Source of the DNA: Anaerolineaceae bacterium
Lineage (GTDB): Bacteria > Chloroflexota > Anaerolineae > Aggregatilineales > Phototrophicaceae
Reading direction: 5' to 3'
DNA: 64,000 nucleotides
Assembly: GCA_016124855.1 (NCBI GenBank)
Contig: WGMX01000020.1
Span: 372,001 to 436,000 of the forward strand
This document shows, piece after piece, positions 33,467-41,819 of this stretch; positions within the stretch are counted from its first letter, which is position 1; each line of letters opens with the position of its first letter. The notes under the pieces were generated by a model. That model saw only the letters and a list, made by a program, of their open reading frames with translations. It had not been told where the DNA came from and made no database searches. A program made the translations under genes and the position numbers.

Positions 33467-35992
33467 ATGACCGACGTATTTATTTCTTATTCCCGCAAAG
33501 ATAAAGAATTCGTCCATCAACTCAATGACGCCTTAGCCGCCCAAAATCGCAATACATGGGTTGATTGGGAAGACATCCCCGCTACGGCGGATTGGTGGAA
33601 AGAAATCGCCTCCGGCATTGAAGAAGCGGATGCTTTCGTTTTCGTCATTAGTCCCGATTCGGTGCGTTCGCAGGTCTGTCGCAATGAAATTGACCATGCC
33701 ATCGCCAATAACAAGCGCTTCATCCCGCTGCTGCGGCGCGAAATCACCGATGCGGCTGACCAAGCCAATATGCCGTCGGTCGTCAGTTCTCACAATTGGA
33801 TTTACTTCCGCGAGACAGATAACTTCGACAACGCGTTCCTGTCATTGGCGAACGCCCTCGATACCGATTTGGGCAATGTGCGAACCCATACGCGGCTGCT
33901 GGTACGCGCCAAAGAATGGGAAACGGGTAATCATGACCCCAGCCTGCTTTTACAGGGTGACGACTTACGCAAAGCCGAACTGTGGTTAGCCCAAGCCGTT
34001 GCCAAAAAACCTGCCCCCACTCCCCTTCACGCACAGTATATTACCGCCAGCCGTCAGGCCGCGACCAACCGTCAGCGCCGCTTATTAGCCGGTGTCAGTG
34101 TTGCGCTGGTCATTTCGATAGCACTCGCCATTCTATCCCTGTTTCTGTTTGGCGAAGCCAATACCCAGCGCGGCATTGCCGATAGTAAGGCAGCAACAGC
34201 CACTTTTGCACAGGGGCAAGCCCTTCAGGAAGCGGATCGTGCTAACAACAACGCCGCTACCGCTACTATCGCTCAAGGTAAAGCTGAAGAACAGGCCGTG
34301 ATCGCCGCCAACAACGCGGCGACCGCTACCGTTGCACAGGGACAAGCCCAGCAGCAGGCTACGGCTGTATCGCAGGAACGGTATACCTCGCAAAGCATCG
34401 CCATGTCCGGTCAATCACAGGTTGAACTGGATGGTGTTCGGCCTGAGCGCGCGGTGATTCTTGCGCTCAGTGCTTTCCAGATTAGGGCGACATGGCAGGC
34501 CGAACGTGCGCTGGCTCAGGCTGTCGAAAAGCTTCTGGAAAAGCGGGTACTCAGCGGCGACACAGACATCGTAACGGGTGTTGATTGGTCACCGGATGGC
34601 AAACGGTTGGTCACCTCTAGTAATGATGGCACGGCACGCCTGTGGAATTTAGCCGGAGATCAATTGGCGGTATTAACGGGACATGAAGGCGCGGTCACAC
34701 GGGCATTATGGTCGCCGGATGGCAGCCTGATTGCCGCCAGCAACGCCGATGGAACCGTCCAGATATGGTCCGTGAGTGACAACAATCCGAAGCTGCTCTA
34801 TACATTGACCGGTCACACCAAGAAGATTAACAATCTCACTTGGTGGGGCAGTAGATCTGGCAGTCGTGAATATGACAAGCAAGAAATCGTCACCGCCAGC
34901 GATGATGGTACGGCCAAAATTTGGGATGCGGAAAAAGGCACACTTCTTTTTACATTAACCGGTCACAAAGGTGTCGTGAATTACGCCGCGTTTTCGCCGG
35001 ATGGCACTCGGATTGCCACAGCCGGCACGGATAACACCTCTAAAATTTGGGACGCGACCTCCGGAGATTTACTCTTTACACTCAGTGGACATAAAGCCAG
35101 TGTCATCCGTGTGGTCTGGAAAGGCGACAACACACAGGTCGCTACCGCCAGCGCCGATAACACCGTCAAAGTTTGGGATGCCGCTACCGGACAAGAAGTA
35201 TTTACCCTTGTGGGACATATCCGGCAGGTGACGCGCGTGGCGTGGTCACCGGATAATACCTACATTGCTACCGCCAGCGCCGACGCTACCGCGAAGATAT
35301 GGAACGCGGCAGATGGCTCTGTGGAGCGCACCTTATTCGGTCACGAAGCGGAGGTCAATGGGCTGGAATGGTCACCGGGGGGCAGCCGTTTAATCACGGT
35401 GAGTTCGGATGGTACTGCCAAGATATGGTACACCGAGAGCGGCGGCCTATTGCTGACTTTTAGGGGACACATCGGTACCATCTACAGCCTCAACTGGTCG
35501 CCGGATGGCAATTATTTCGCTACCGCTGGGGCTGATCATACTGCCCGTATCTGGCAAATTTGGCGCAACGCACAGGCGCTGATTACCTTCTCGCGTAAAT
35601 GCTGTGTGCCGCGTACCCTGACTGATGAAGAAAATATTCAGTTTGGGCTATCGACAGCGACACCTGCACCTTCACCCACACCCGCGCCCGCAAGCTGTAC
35701 CAGTGACCTGCCGTCGCGGCTGTACCCGGGTGCGCGTGGACGGGTTACCTCAAGTGATACCGATACGACGGCGGTCAGTGTCCGGCGCGGCCCTGCCACA
35801 ACCTACGAGCGTATTGGTCGCGTTTCGCCGGGGCAAACGTTCCAAGTGGTGAGCGGCCCGACCTGCGGCGAAGGTATGGCGTGGTTCGAGGTCCTTTACG
35901 GCATTGGTGCGGTGCGTGGTTGGCTGGCGGAAGGACAAGCCGGAGTCTACTTTGTCGAACCGATTTATGGTGCTTATGACGCTGGCGGTTGA
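33467..35992 (+). CDS. Receptor-like TIR-TM-WD40-SH3 protein
   Basis: The protein is 841 residues from the ATG at 33467; the TTG at 33419 adds 16 unlikely residues. Residues 1-140 form a TIR_2 domain (VFISYSRKDKEF, the WVDWEDI loop, and Glu74 in CRNEIDHA at the position of the NADase Glu). An Arg-rich stretch precedes one membrane helix (about 206-228). Then come three roughly 22-residue repeats ending NNAATATxAQGQA, a helix (ERAVILALSAFQ), eight WD40 repeats (about 363-700) and, after a Thr/Pro linker, an SH3-type domain (about 745-835) of the kind attached to exported proteins in this phylum. Positive-inside logic puts TIR in the cytosol and the propeller outside. It is probably a sensor with NAD-cleaving or signalling output. 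Confidence 0.88.
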   Translation: MTDVFISYSRKDKEFVHQLNDALAAQNRNTWVDWEDIPATADWWKEIASGIEEADAFVFVISPDSVRSQVCRNEIDHAIANNKRFIPLLRREITDAADQANMPSVVSSHNWIYFRETDNFDNAFLSLANALDTDLGNVRTHTRLLVRAKEWETGNHDPSLLLQGDDLRKAELWLAQAVAKKPAPTPLHAQYITASRQAATNRQRRLLAGVSVALVISIALAILSLFLFGEANTQRGIADSKAATATFAQGQALQEADRANNNAATATIAQGKAEEQAVIAANNAATATVAQGQAQQQATAVSQERYTSQSIAMSGQSQVELDGVRPERAVILALSAFQIRATWQAERALAQAVEKLLEKRVLSGDTDIVTGVDWSPDGKRLVTSSNDGTARLWNLAGDQLAVLTGHEGAVTRALWSPDGSLIAASNADGTVQIWSVSDNNPKLLYTLTGHTKKINNLTWWGSRSGSREYDKQEIVTASDDGTAKIWDAEKGTLLFTLTGHKGVVNYAAFSPDGTRIATAGTDNTSKIWDATSGDLLFTLSGHKASVIRVVWKGDNTQVATASADNTVKVWDAATGQEVFTLVGHIRQVTRVAWSPDNTYIATASADATAKIWNAADGSVERTLFGHEAEVNGLEWSPGGSRLITVSSDGTAKIWYTESGGLLLTFRGHIGTIYSLNWSPDGNYFATAGADHTARIWQIWRNAQALITFSRKCCVPRTLTDEENIQFGLSTATPAPSPTPAPASCTSDLPSRLYPGARGRVTSSDTDTTAVSVRRGPATTYERIGRVSPGQTFQVVSGPTCGEGMAWFEVLYGIGAVRGWLAEGQAGVYFVEPIYGAYDAGG

Positions 35993-36003
35993 GAATATGT
36001 TTT

Positions 36004-36021
36004 ACCACTAAGGCACGAAGG
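36004..36021. repeat. ACCACTAAGGCACGAAGG micro-element
   Basis: A purine/CA-rich element between the TIR-WD40 stop and the next gene, of the same style as the one at 8636-8653; it continues with ACTCAAAGGAAAGGA, which also supplies the ribosome site of the following gene. Confidence 0.45.
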
Positions 36022-36050
36022 ACTCAAAGGAAAGGAAATAGGTGAAAGCA

Positions 36051-36446
36051 ATGTCCACAATTCACATTCAAACTTCCGTTGAACAATTGCTTGACTCTGT
36101 TGCACAGCTTCCACCAGATGAATTAGCATCACTTACTGAAAAGATTATTGCCTTACGTGCTAGTCACGCGGCCCCTCACGTTGAGCGAGATGAAGCTGAA
36201 TTATTACTTCAAATCAATCGTGACATGCCATCTGAAATACGACATCGCTATGACGAACTCATTCACAAACGACAAGCTGAAACGCTGAGCGATGATGAAC
36301 ATGCTGAACTCATTGATCTCACTCAACAATTTGAACAACGAGAAGCTGAACGTGTCACGGCGTTAGCGAATTTAGCCCGTTTACGTCAGATTTCGTTGCC
36401 CGATTTGATGACAGTACTCGGTATTGAAGCACCGACTTATGACTGA
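36051..36446 (+). CDS. Small acidic helical protein paired with an HNH nuclease
   Basis: The 131-residue protein is started at the ATG at 36051; a GTG at 36042 is also possible. It is almost wholly helical and charged: a first helix (VEQLLDSVAQLPPDEL), a middle block with ELLLQINRDMPSEIRHRYDELIHKRQAETLSDDEHAEL, and a final LMTVLGIE. I recognise this arrangement from cyanobacterial and Chloroflexota proteins encoded directly before HNH nucleases. It overlaps the nuclease gene by 8 nt. An antitoxin or immunity role is an inference from pairing only. The pair is AT-richer than the flanks. Confidence 0.75.
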   Translation: MSTIHIQTSVEQLLDSVAQLPPDELASLTEKIIALRASHAAPHVERDEAELLLQINRDMPSEIRHRYDELIHKRQAETLSDDEHAELIDLTQQFEQREAERVTALANLARLRQISLPDLMTVLGIEAPTYD

Positions 36447-36864
36447 CGAAAGAATTACATCAGAACTCCGACAGGTTGTGATTAATCGTGCGCGCGGATG
36501 TTGTGAGTATTGTTACAGCCAAAACCGATTTGCGATGCAATCATTTTCTGTCGAACATATCAAACCCTTGAGTAAGGGCGGTCTATCAACTGAAGATAAT
36601 CTCGCATTATCTTGCCAAGGTTGCAATAATCACAAATATAATAAGATTGAAAGTCATGATCCTGCTACCGATCAGAACGTCCCCTTATTTCACCCTCGTC
36701 AACAAAAATGGTCAGATCATTTTATTTGGAATGAGGACTATACCCTTGTAATTGGGATTACAGCGACCGGACGTGCAACGGTTGAGGCATTACAGTTGAA
36801 TCGGAGCGGGCTAGTCAATTTGAGAAGAGTTTTATACCAGATGGGCGAACACCCACCTCTATAA
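36439..36864 (+). CDS. HNH endonuclease
   Basis: The 141-residue protein starts at the ATG at 36439, inside the end of the preceding gene. CCEYCYSQ and CQGCNNHK supply the two CxxC zinc pairs, and FSVEHIKPLSKGG with the NLALSC helix supplies the HNH catalytic His and Asn. This is the compact McrA-like HNH fold. The C-terminal half (GRATVEALQLNRSGLVNLR) is conserved in the same group. It probably nicks or cuts DNA in a metal-dependent way. Target unknown. Confidence 0.88.
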   Translation: MTDERITSELRQVVINRARGCCEYCYSQNRFAMQSFSVEHIKPLSKGGLSTEDNLALSCQGCNNHKYNKIESHDPATDQNVPLFHPRQQKWSDHFIWNEDYTLVIGITATGRATVEALQLNRSGLVNLRRVLYQMGEHPPL

Positions 36865-36871
36865 ATCCGAT

Positions 36872-37534
36872 TTACCCAAACAACCCCGTATAATTTTCGC
36901 GGCAGTGACAGGCTGGTTGTGCTTCAATCCCCGGCCAGTGAATGTTTGCCAGCATGGTTTGTAAAGTGCACATCGGTAAACCAACCACATTGGTATAACA
37001 GCCCTCAAGTTGGGCTACAGGTTTGAACACCGGATGCTGGATAGCGTAGCTGCCCGCTTTATCGAAGGGATCGCCGGTCGCGATATAAGCATCAATTTCC
37101 GCGTCGCTGTAGTCACGCATGGTCACATCGGTACGTGTAACTTGAGTTGTGCTGGTTTGCACTTCACCATCGGCTAGGACAAACAACGTTATAGCCGTAC
37201 AAACCTGATGTACCCGTCCACGCAGGCGTTGGAGCATGTCACGGGCATCGGCTGCGTCCATCGGTTTACCGAGGATGACACCTTGTCCATCAATGCCCAT
37301 CGTATCCGCGCTGAGGATGACGACCGTATCAGCCGCAAGAACGGTTGATGGTATGGTCAAGCGCGTGGCAACGGCTTCCGCCTTTTCGCGGCTGAGTCGT
37401 TGTACATAATCCAGCGGCGCTTCGCCTGTACGTTGGGTTTCATCAATTTCGGGTTTGTGAATGCGGTAGGGGATGCCAAGCGTGCCAAACAACTCGCGGC
37501 GGCGTGGAGAACTTGAAGCCAGAATGAAATCACT
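36872..37534 (-). CDS. maf: Maf-like nucleotide pyrophosphatase
   Basis: The 220-residue protein starts at the ATG at 37534 and opens with FILASSSPRRRELF, the phosphate-binding SSSPRR loop of Maf. VLAADTVVIL, LGKPMDAADARDML and the DPFDKAGSYAIQ stretch with its Lys/Gln follow. Maf proteins hydrolyse non-canonical or methylated nucleoside triphosphates (dTTP/UTP or modified bases). A Cys-containing C-terminal tail of about 15 residues is longer than usual. It converges on the HNH gene. Confidence 0.92.
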   Translation of the reverse strand, partial: SDFILASSSPRRRELFGTLGIPYRIHKPEIDETQRTGEAPLDYVQRLSREKAEAVATRLTIPSTVLAADTVVILSADTMGIDGQGVILGKPMDAADARDMLQRLRGRVHQVCTAITLFVLADGEVQTSTTQVTRTDVTMRDYSDAEIDAYIATGDPFDKAGSYAIQHPVFKPVAQLEGCYTNVVGLPMCTLQTMLANIHWPGIEAQPACHCRENYTGLFG

Positions 37535-37682
37535 CATGAGCAGCCAACACACGGATAAATAATGGTTGTGTGAAAATGTGGGTTGAGAGCAGATTTAGCG
37601 AAGATGTGTTGGCGGATTTGAACATTTTTAGGGACTTAAACCCGCCATAGTTATGTGCTTTCGAAAGAATAGAGCCTAAAGC

Positions 37683-38195
37683 CTATTCTTCTTCGTCCTC
37701 GAACATATCCGCCAGCGAATGCGGATGACCATGATCGAGTTCTTCCGGTTCGGCCTCACGCAGACCGATAATGGTGACATCGAAGTTGAGTGTCTTACCC
37801 GCCAATGGGTGGTTGAAGTCCACTAAAATCGTGCCATCTTCAATTTCGACAACGGTACCTTCATAGATATAACCCTCATCGTCTTCAACTTCGACAATCA
37901 TGCCCAGTTCGAGATTTTCCGAGCCGGGAATTTCATCCATGCTGAACTCGTCCATCTCTTCGTCGTCGTAGTCGCCGTAAGCTTCTTCCGGCGGGACAGT
38001 CACCTGTACGCGGTCGCCAACCTTTTTACCGGTCAGGGCTGCTTCAAGACCGGGGACAATATTTTCCGCGCCATGCAGATATTCCAGTGGTTCGTCTTCG
38101 CCTGCCCGGCCCATTTCTTCACCATCTACGACCAGCAGGTAGGTCATGCTGACAACCACGCCGTCTTCGATTTTTTCAACGCTCATTTTGCTCAT
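37683..38195 (-). CDS. SlyD-like FKBP peptidyl-prolyl isomerase
   Basis: The protein is about 170 residues (ATG at 38195; 38186 also possible). It has the SlyD plan: FKBP strands split by an insert-in-flap domain, with EPLEYLHGAENIVPGLEAAL and PEEAYGDY at the ends of the first half, the flap region in the middle, and DFNHPLAGKTLNFDVTI as the closing FKBP signature. The C-terminus is acidic with only a few His, so nickel storage is less likely than in E. coli SlyD. It catalyses proline isomerisation and acts as a chaperone in the cytosol. Confidence 0.92.
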   Translation of the reverse strand: MSKMSVEKIEDGVVVSMTYLLVVDGEEMGRAGEDEPLEYLHGAENIVPGLEAALTGKKVGDRVQVTVPPEEAYGDYDDEEMDEFSMDEIPGSENLELGMIVEVEDDEGYIYEGTVVEIEDGTILVDFNHPLAGKTLNFDVTIIGLREAEPEELDHGHPHSLADMFEDEEE

Positions 38196-38323
38196 TCTCA
38201 CTTTCAAGGCCCGTGTATTCAGGCCAAAACGCGCGCATTATAACGGTTGGTCAGGTGAAAAGATAGGACGCGAATTATAGATTTTGTATAAGAATTCGGC
38301 AGTCTGTAACCATCAGCAGCCGC

Positions 38324-39214
38324 TTATTTTTGTGAGTCGAAGAACGCCCAGATAACCTGTGTAGCGTTAATGTCGCGGTTGACGGAGCCAATGATTCGTT
38401 TAGGGAGATACTGTGAACCGCCCGGCCATGTGTGTCCACCATTTTCAATGCGATACAGAACTAAGGGGGCGCTGCATGACGGATAAGTGCGTTTGTTAAC
38501 GCGGCTGCCATCGCTTGGGTCACTATTGGGCAGTGCCTCCTCAGTCGGATCACCTGTACAGCCATTGTTGGAGGCCCAAATGGTCATGGTGTCGTCGGTG
38601 GAGATAACATCGCCGCGTTTACGGGCGACCGCACCCCCATTATACGGAACAAGAGGGTCAGTCGTGCCGTTGATCGCCAGCAGCGGAACAGGATTTGAAG
38701 GTTTGCAGTCATAGCCTTTGACGAGGTTGCCCGCCACAGGCGCGGCAGCCGTAATCTGGTCGCTGAGTTCACAGGCCAGCCGGTAGGTCATCATGGCTCC
38801 GTTTGATATGCCGGTGACAAAAACACGCTCGATGCTGTACTGATGTTTAAGTGCAGCGATCAGCGCCCTGATGAACGCCACATCATCCGCTTGCGTCCGT
38901 CCTTGAATGAATTCACGGCTGTCGTTCCATTGGCGGTTGAGTCCGTCCGGATAAACCACCAGAAAACCTTTTTCATCCGCCAGCGCGTTAAATCCAGTGA
39001 GGCGGCGCATTCCGCGTCCCTGTCCACCGCCACCATGCAGCGCAATCACCAACGAGGTTGCCTGATTGGCTTTGACAGAAGCAGGCGCATAAAACTCGTA
39101 AGTACGTTCAAGCCCATCAACGGTGATTGTACTGCTGTGTTGAGCACGGACGCGGCGAAAAAGTCCGAACGAAACCAATACCATTATCAGGAGTGCAGCC
39201 AGCGCAGGACGCAT
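38324..39214 (-). CDS. Exported esterase of the PHB-depolymerase/LpqC family
   Basis: The 296-residue protein begins at the ATG at 39214 (GAGG 8 nt upstream) with a signal peptide. The alpha/beta-hydrolase landmarks are HGGGGQG (oxyanion loop), VVYPDGLN, GISNGAMMTY with the nucleophile Ser, NGTTDPLVPY with the acid Asp, and GGHTWPGG with the catalytic His. This is the order of the Esterase_PHB family, which includes extracellular polyester depolymerases and feruloyl esterases. The substrate is unknown. A longer in-frame extension upstream is rejected because the signal peptide lies here. Confidence 0.88.
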   Translation of the reverse strand: MRPALAALLIMVLVSFGLFRRVRAQHSSTITVDGLERTYEFYAPASVKANQATSLVIALHGGGGQGRGMRRLTGFNALADEKGFLVVYPDGLNRQWNDSREFIQGRTQADDVAFIRALIAALKHQYSIERVFVTGISNGAMMTYRLACELSDQITAAAPVAGNLVKGYDCKPSNPVPLLAINGTTDPLVPYNGGAVARKRGDVISTDDTMTIWASNNGCTGDPTEEALPNSDPSDGSRVNKRTYPSCSAPLVLYRIENGGHTWPGGSQYLPKRIIGSVNRDINATQVIWAFFDSQK

Positions 39215-39326
39215 GATGTTTTCCTCTGCATAAAATGTGTTGGACAGAGGTTTACATAAAGATGTTACAGCGAGATCAGCGAAGTGTAAAATCTTTCGCA
39301 CACAATCAATGCGTCCTTTGGTTCGG

Positions 39327-40577
39327 TTATGCAGGCAGTGTTTCTTTTTCTTCCTGTTTTGGCTCTTTATCGTTTTCGGACGTGTTGTCTGTGATCGGTG
39401 GCGCTGGAGTATTAATGACAGCCAAGTCATCCTCTGCATCAGCTAACCCGACTGCCGGCGGTTCTTGCGTGTCTTCACCTGCCCATTTGCTATCTGCGGG
39501 CGCAGCAGATGCTGAACCTTTGTCCGGTGGTGCGCCGCCTAACGCTTGACTCATGGTATTGTCGCTCTGGGTAAGCAGATCACGTGTTTGGCTCATCCAA
39601 ACGTCAATTTCATTGCCAAAAATGCCTTCCGCTTTTTCAATGAAATCTGCTTGATTTTTAGGTATATTTCGGAAAGCTTGGTCGTGAATATTCCACTCAC
39701 GATAATGTAATTCAACATCCTGAGCCGCTTTAAGATAAATATTGTAGGTACGCCCGTACATCATAAGAGTCGCCAGCGCGGTAACGGTGAACACAGCCGT
39801 CGTCGTCAGTGCTACCCACGCCTCAAAGTGCAGAAACGTGAGCAGTGAACCAGCCGCGACGATAATCAGGTTAGCCAACTGCCAACGCTGCATTTTGCGG
39901 TAATCGCCATAGCTTTTATCTTGATACCACTTTTTCTGCTCGATTAGCCGTTTCGTGACATAAGTGTCGAAATCGAGTTTGCCAAATCCATTTTTGTCGA
40001 TGCTGACGGATTGAATTTGCTTGACCAGATTTTCATCATCCGGTAAGGGAAGTTCATCCGTTGTGATATTTAAGCCGGAGAAATTACCCGCCTTCGTCAA
40101 AGCAGCAGATAAGGACTTCTGGTTTTCTTCCGCTGATTTAGAAAAGTAATCCCCCGCTTCGGTGCGGTATAGAAAGATTTCGCGGCGAATTAATTCCGCA
40201 CTATAACGATATTTTGCCCACGATTGGCTGGGGATAAACTGCGTGGCATAGGCCATGATCCCTGTCGAAATCAGCGGGAACAAAAACAGGGCAAAGCGAA
40301 CGAGTTCAGTAAATCCTGCGCCTAAAACAGAACTGACAAGTAGAGCAATGATGGTATTCGACGTAAAAATAATTGAGATGAAACTGGTGAGAAACGCTAA
40401 CATCAGCACAACAGTGCGTATCCTGACGTGTTTGTATTTTTGCTTATTGGCGGCAGTATCAAACTGTAGGAAGTGAATCCACGCTGAACGCAGTGTGTAA
40501 TCAGACGATAAACCGGGTGCATTAAGCTGGGATTCAGACATGTTGGGCGGAGACTGAAGGGCAGTATCGGTACTCAT
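39327..40577 (-). CDS. DUF4231/SLATT-like membrane protein
   Basis: The 416-residue protein starts at the ATG at 40577, 6 nt after GGAGG. It has two similar modules, each a pair of close membrane helices followed by a long basic-acidic helix: about 50-165 (helices, then YRYSAELIRREIFLYRTEAGDY) and about 215-320 (YVTKRLIEQKKWYQDKS, two helices, then YNIYLKAAQDVELHYREW). This is the DUF4231 pattern, related to the SLATT two-helix family that is predicted to form pores in nucleotide-signalling defence systems. An acidic, Pro-rich disordered tail closes it. No adjacent nucleotide sensor or synthase is encoded here. Confidence 0.82.
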   Translation of the reverse strand: MSTDTALQSPPNMSESQLNAPGLSSDYTLRSAWIHFLQFDTAANKQKYKHVRIRTVVLMLAFLTSFISIIFTSNTIIALLVSSVLGAGFTELVRFALFLFPLISTGIMAYATQFIPSQSWAKYRYSAELIRREIFLYRTEAGDYFSKSAEENQKSLSAALTKAGNFSGLNITTDELPLPDDENLVKQIQSVSIDKNGFGKLDFDTYVTKRLIEQKKWYQDKSYGDYRKMQRWQLANLIIVAAGSLLTFLHFEAWVALTTTAVFTVTALATLMMYGRTYNIYLKAAQDVELHYREWNIHDQAFRNIPKNQADFIEKAEGIFGNEIDVWMSQTRDLLTQSDNTMSQALGGAPPDKGSASAAPADSKWAGEDTQEPPAVGLADAEDDLAVINTPAPPITDNTSENDKEPKQEEKETLPA

Positions 40578-40664
40578 CATATCCTCCACAAAATAACAGC
40601 AATATGTTATTTACTGAAAATTGACTATATTTCTGGATTGTATGGTGATATAAGGTTGTAAATC

Positions 40665-40702
40665 AACCTGAACCCCCACTAATTGGTGGGAAAGATCAGG
40701 TT
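40665..40702 (-). terminator. Two-part hairpin after the GNAT gene
   Basis: AACCTGA (40665-40671) pairs with TCAGGTT (40696-40702), with an inner CCCAC/GTGGG stem. It lies just past the stop at 40707. The T-run is weak, so termination is probable rather than certain. Confidence 0.5.
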
Positions 40703-40706
40703 ACTA

Positions 40707-41246
40707 TTACGGAGGTAGAAGTGGGGTGATGTCGAGCCAACCATAGGCGATTTCTTCAAGCGTTTCGCCGCCGATTTCTGTGTTTTTGCTGCCTACACGC
40801 TGACCGCCTAACGCTTCATAAAAGCCGATACCGATCTTGTTAGTTCCCAGTACCCAAATAAGCATGTTGTGGTAGTGATGTTCAATCAGCCATTCTACAA
40901 CCGCCTGCACCAAGCGTCGGCCAATACCTTGCCCGTGATAAGCTTCAAGGATGTAGATCGCTGAAAGCTCTCCTTTGTAGACCGGATGCCCATCGCGTTC
41001 CGGGCCGCCGGAGGCAAAGCCCACGACTTGTCCATCAGCGTCTTCAGCCACAAAGAAACAATATCTGCGACTCGAGTCGGTTAGCCATGTATGCCACACT
41101 TCTGCGCGCCGGTTAACGTCGATACTGACGAGGAATTCATCCGGCATCAATCCGGCGTAGGTCGTGCGCCAACTGGCCGTTTGTACGTCGGCGATGGCCT
41201 GTGCATCTGGTGGTTCGGCAGGGCGAATATGAATTGGGGAAGGCAT
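40707..41246 (-). CDS. GNAT-family N-acetyltransferase
   Basis: The 179-residue protein (ATG at 41246, AGGAGGG upstream) is a full single GNAT domain. HIRPAEPPDAQAIADV is the N-terminal strand-helix, LSAIYILEAYHGQGIGRRLV is the acetyl-CoA loop with an intact QGIG-R, and IWVLGTNKIGIGFYEALGG is the C-terminal motif. It resembles the broad RimI-like/phosphinothricin group. The acceptor is unknown. Confidence 0.9.
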   Translation of the reverse strand: MPSPIHIRPAEPPDAQAIADVQTASWRTTYAGLMPDEFLVSIDVNRRAEVWHTWLTDSSRRYCFFVAEDADGQVVGFASGGPERDGHPVYKGELSAIYILEAYHGQGIGRRLVQAVVEWLIEHHYHNMLIWVLGTNKIGIGFYEALGGQRVGSKNTEIGGETLEEIAYGWLDITPLLPP

Positions 41247-41290
41247 CAATAATCCCTCCTTTATGCTGCGGGGTTAAAAATACGATGATG

Positions 41291-41316
41291 TAGGGGCTGC
41301 CACCGGCAATCCCCTA
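41291..41316. repeat. Dispersed palindrome, TAGGGG type (copy 4)
   Basis: TAGGGG and CCCCTA enclose an inner TGCC/GGCA stem. It lies 15 nt past the cyclophilin stop and has no T-run. Confidence 0.55.
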
Positions 41317-41330
41317 CTGGATAGGTACGC

Positions 41331-41819
41331 CTAGCTTTCCTTGATGGTGATCGACTCGATTTTGTCGCCCTGCTTAATGGCGTTGACGACTTTTTGACCA
41401 TCACCCATAACTTTGCCGAACACCGCATGTTTGCCGTTCAGCCATGCTGTTTCAACATGGGTGATAAAGAACTGTGAACCGTTGGTATTCGCGCCTGCGT
41501 TCGCCATGCTTAGTACGCCGGGGCCGTCGTGCTTCAGCTTGAGCGCTGCTGGCTCGTCATTCCACTTGTAACCAGGGCCGCCTGTTCCACGTCCGTCTGG
41601 ATCGCCACCTTGAATCATGAAGTCAGCGATTACACGGTGGAAGTTCAGGCCATCATAAAATCCGTCTTTTGCCAGAAAAACGAAATTGTTAACGGTGATA
41701 GGGGCTTCTTTGGCAAACAGTTGAATATCAAATTCGCCCTTACTGGTCTTGAAGTGTGCGACATAATTTTTAGCGGGATCAATCTGCATCGCTGGTGGGG
41801 CGCTGTATGACTTAGCCAT
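41331..41819 (-). CDS. Cyclophilin-type peptidyl-prolyl isomerase
   Basis: The 162-residue protein has AAGGAC before the ATG and no signal peptide. The active-site motifs are [41 protein letters not shown] (with the Gln and Phe of the pocket) and [11 protein letters not shown]. It is a cytosolic cyclophilin that isomerises X-Pro bonds. The upstream flank is the divergent region shared with the receiver pair. Confidence 0.95.
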   Translation of the reverse strand: MAKSYSAPPAMQIDPAKNYVAHFKTSKGEFDIQLFAKEAPITVNNFVFLAKDGFYDGLNFHRVIADFMIQGGDPDGRGTGGPGYKWNDEPAALKLKHDGPGVLSMANAGANTNGSQFFITHVETAWLNGKHAVFGKVMGDGQKVVNAIKQGDKIESITIKES

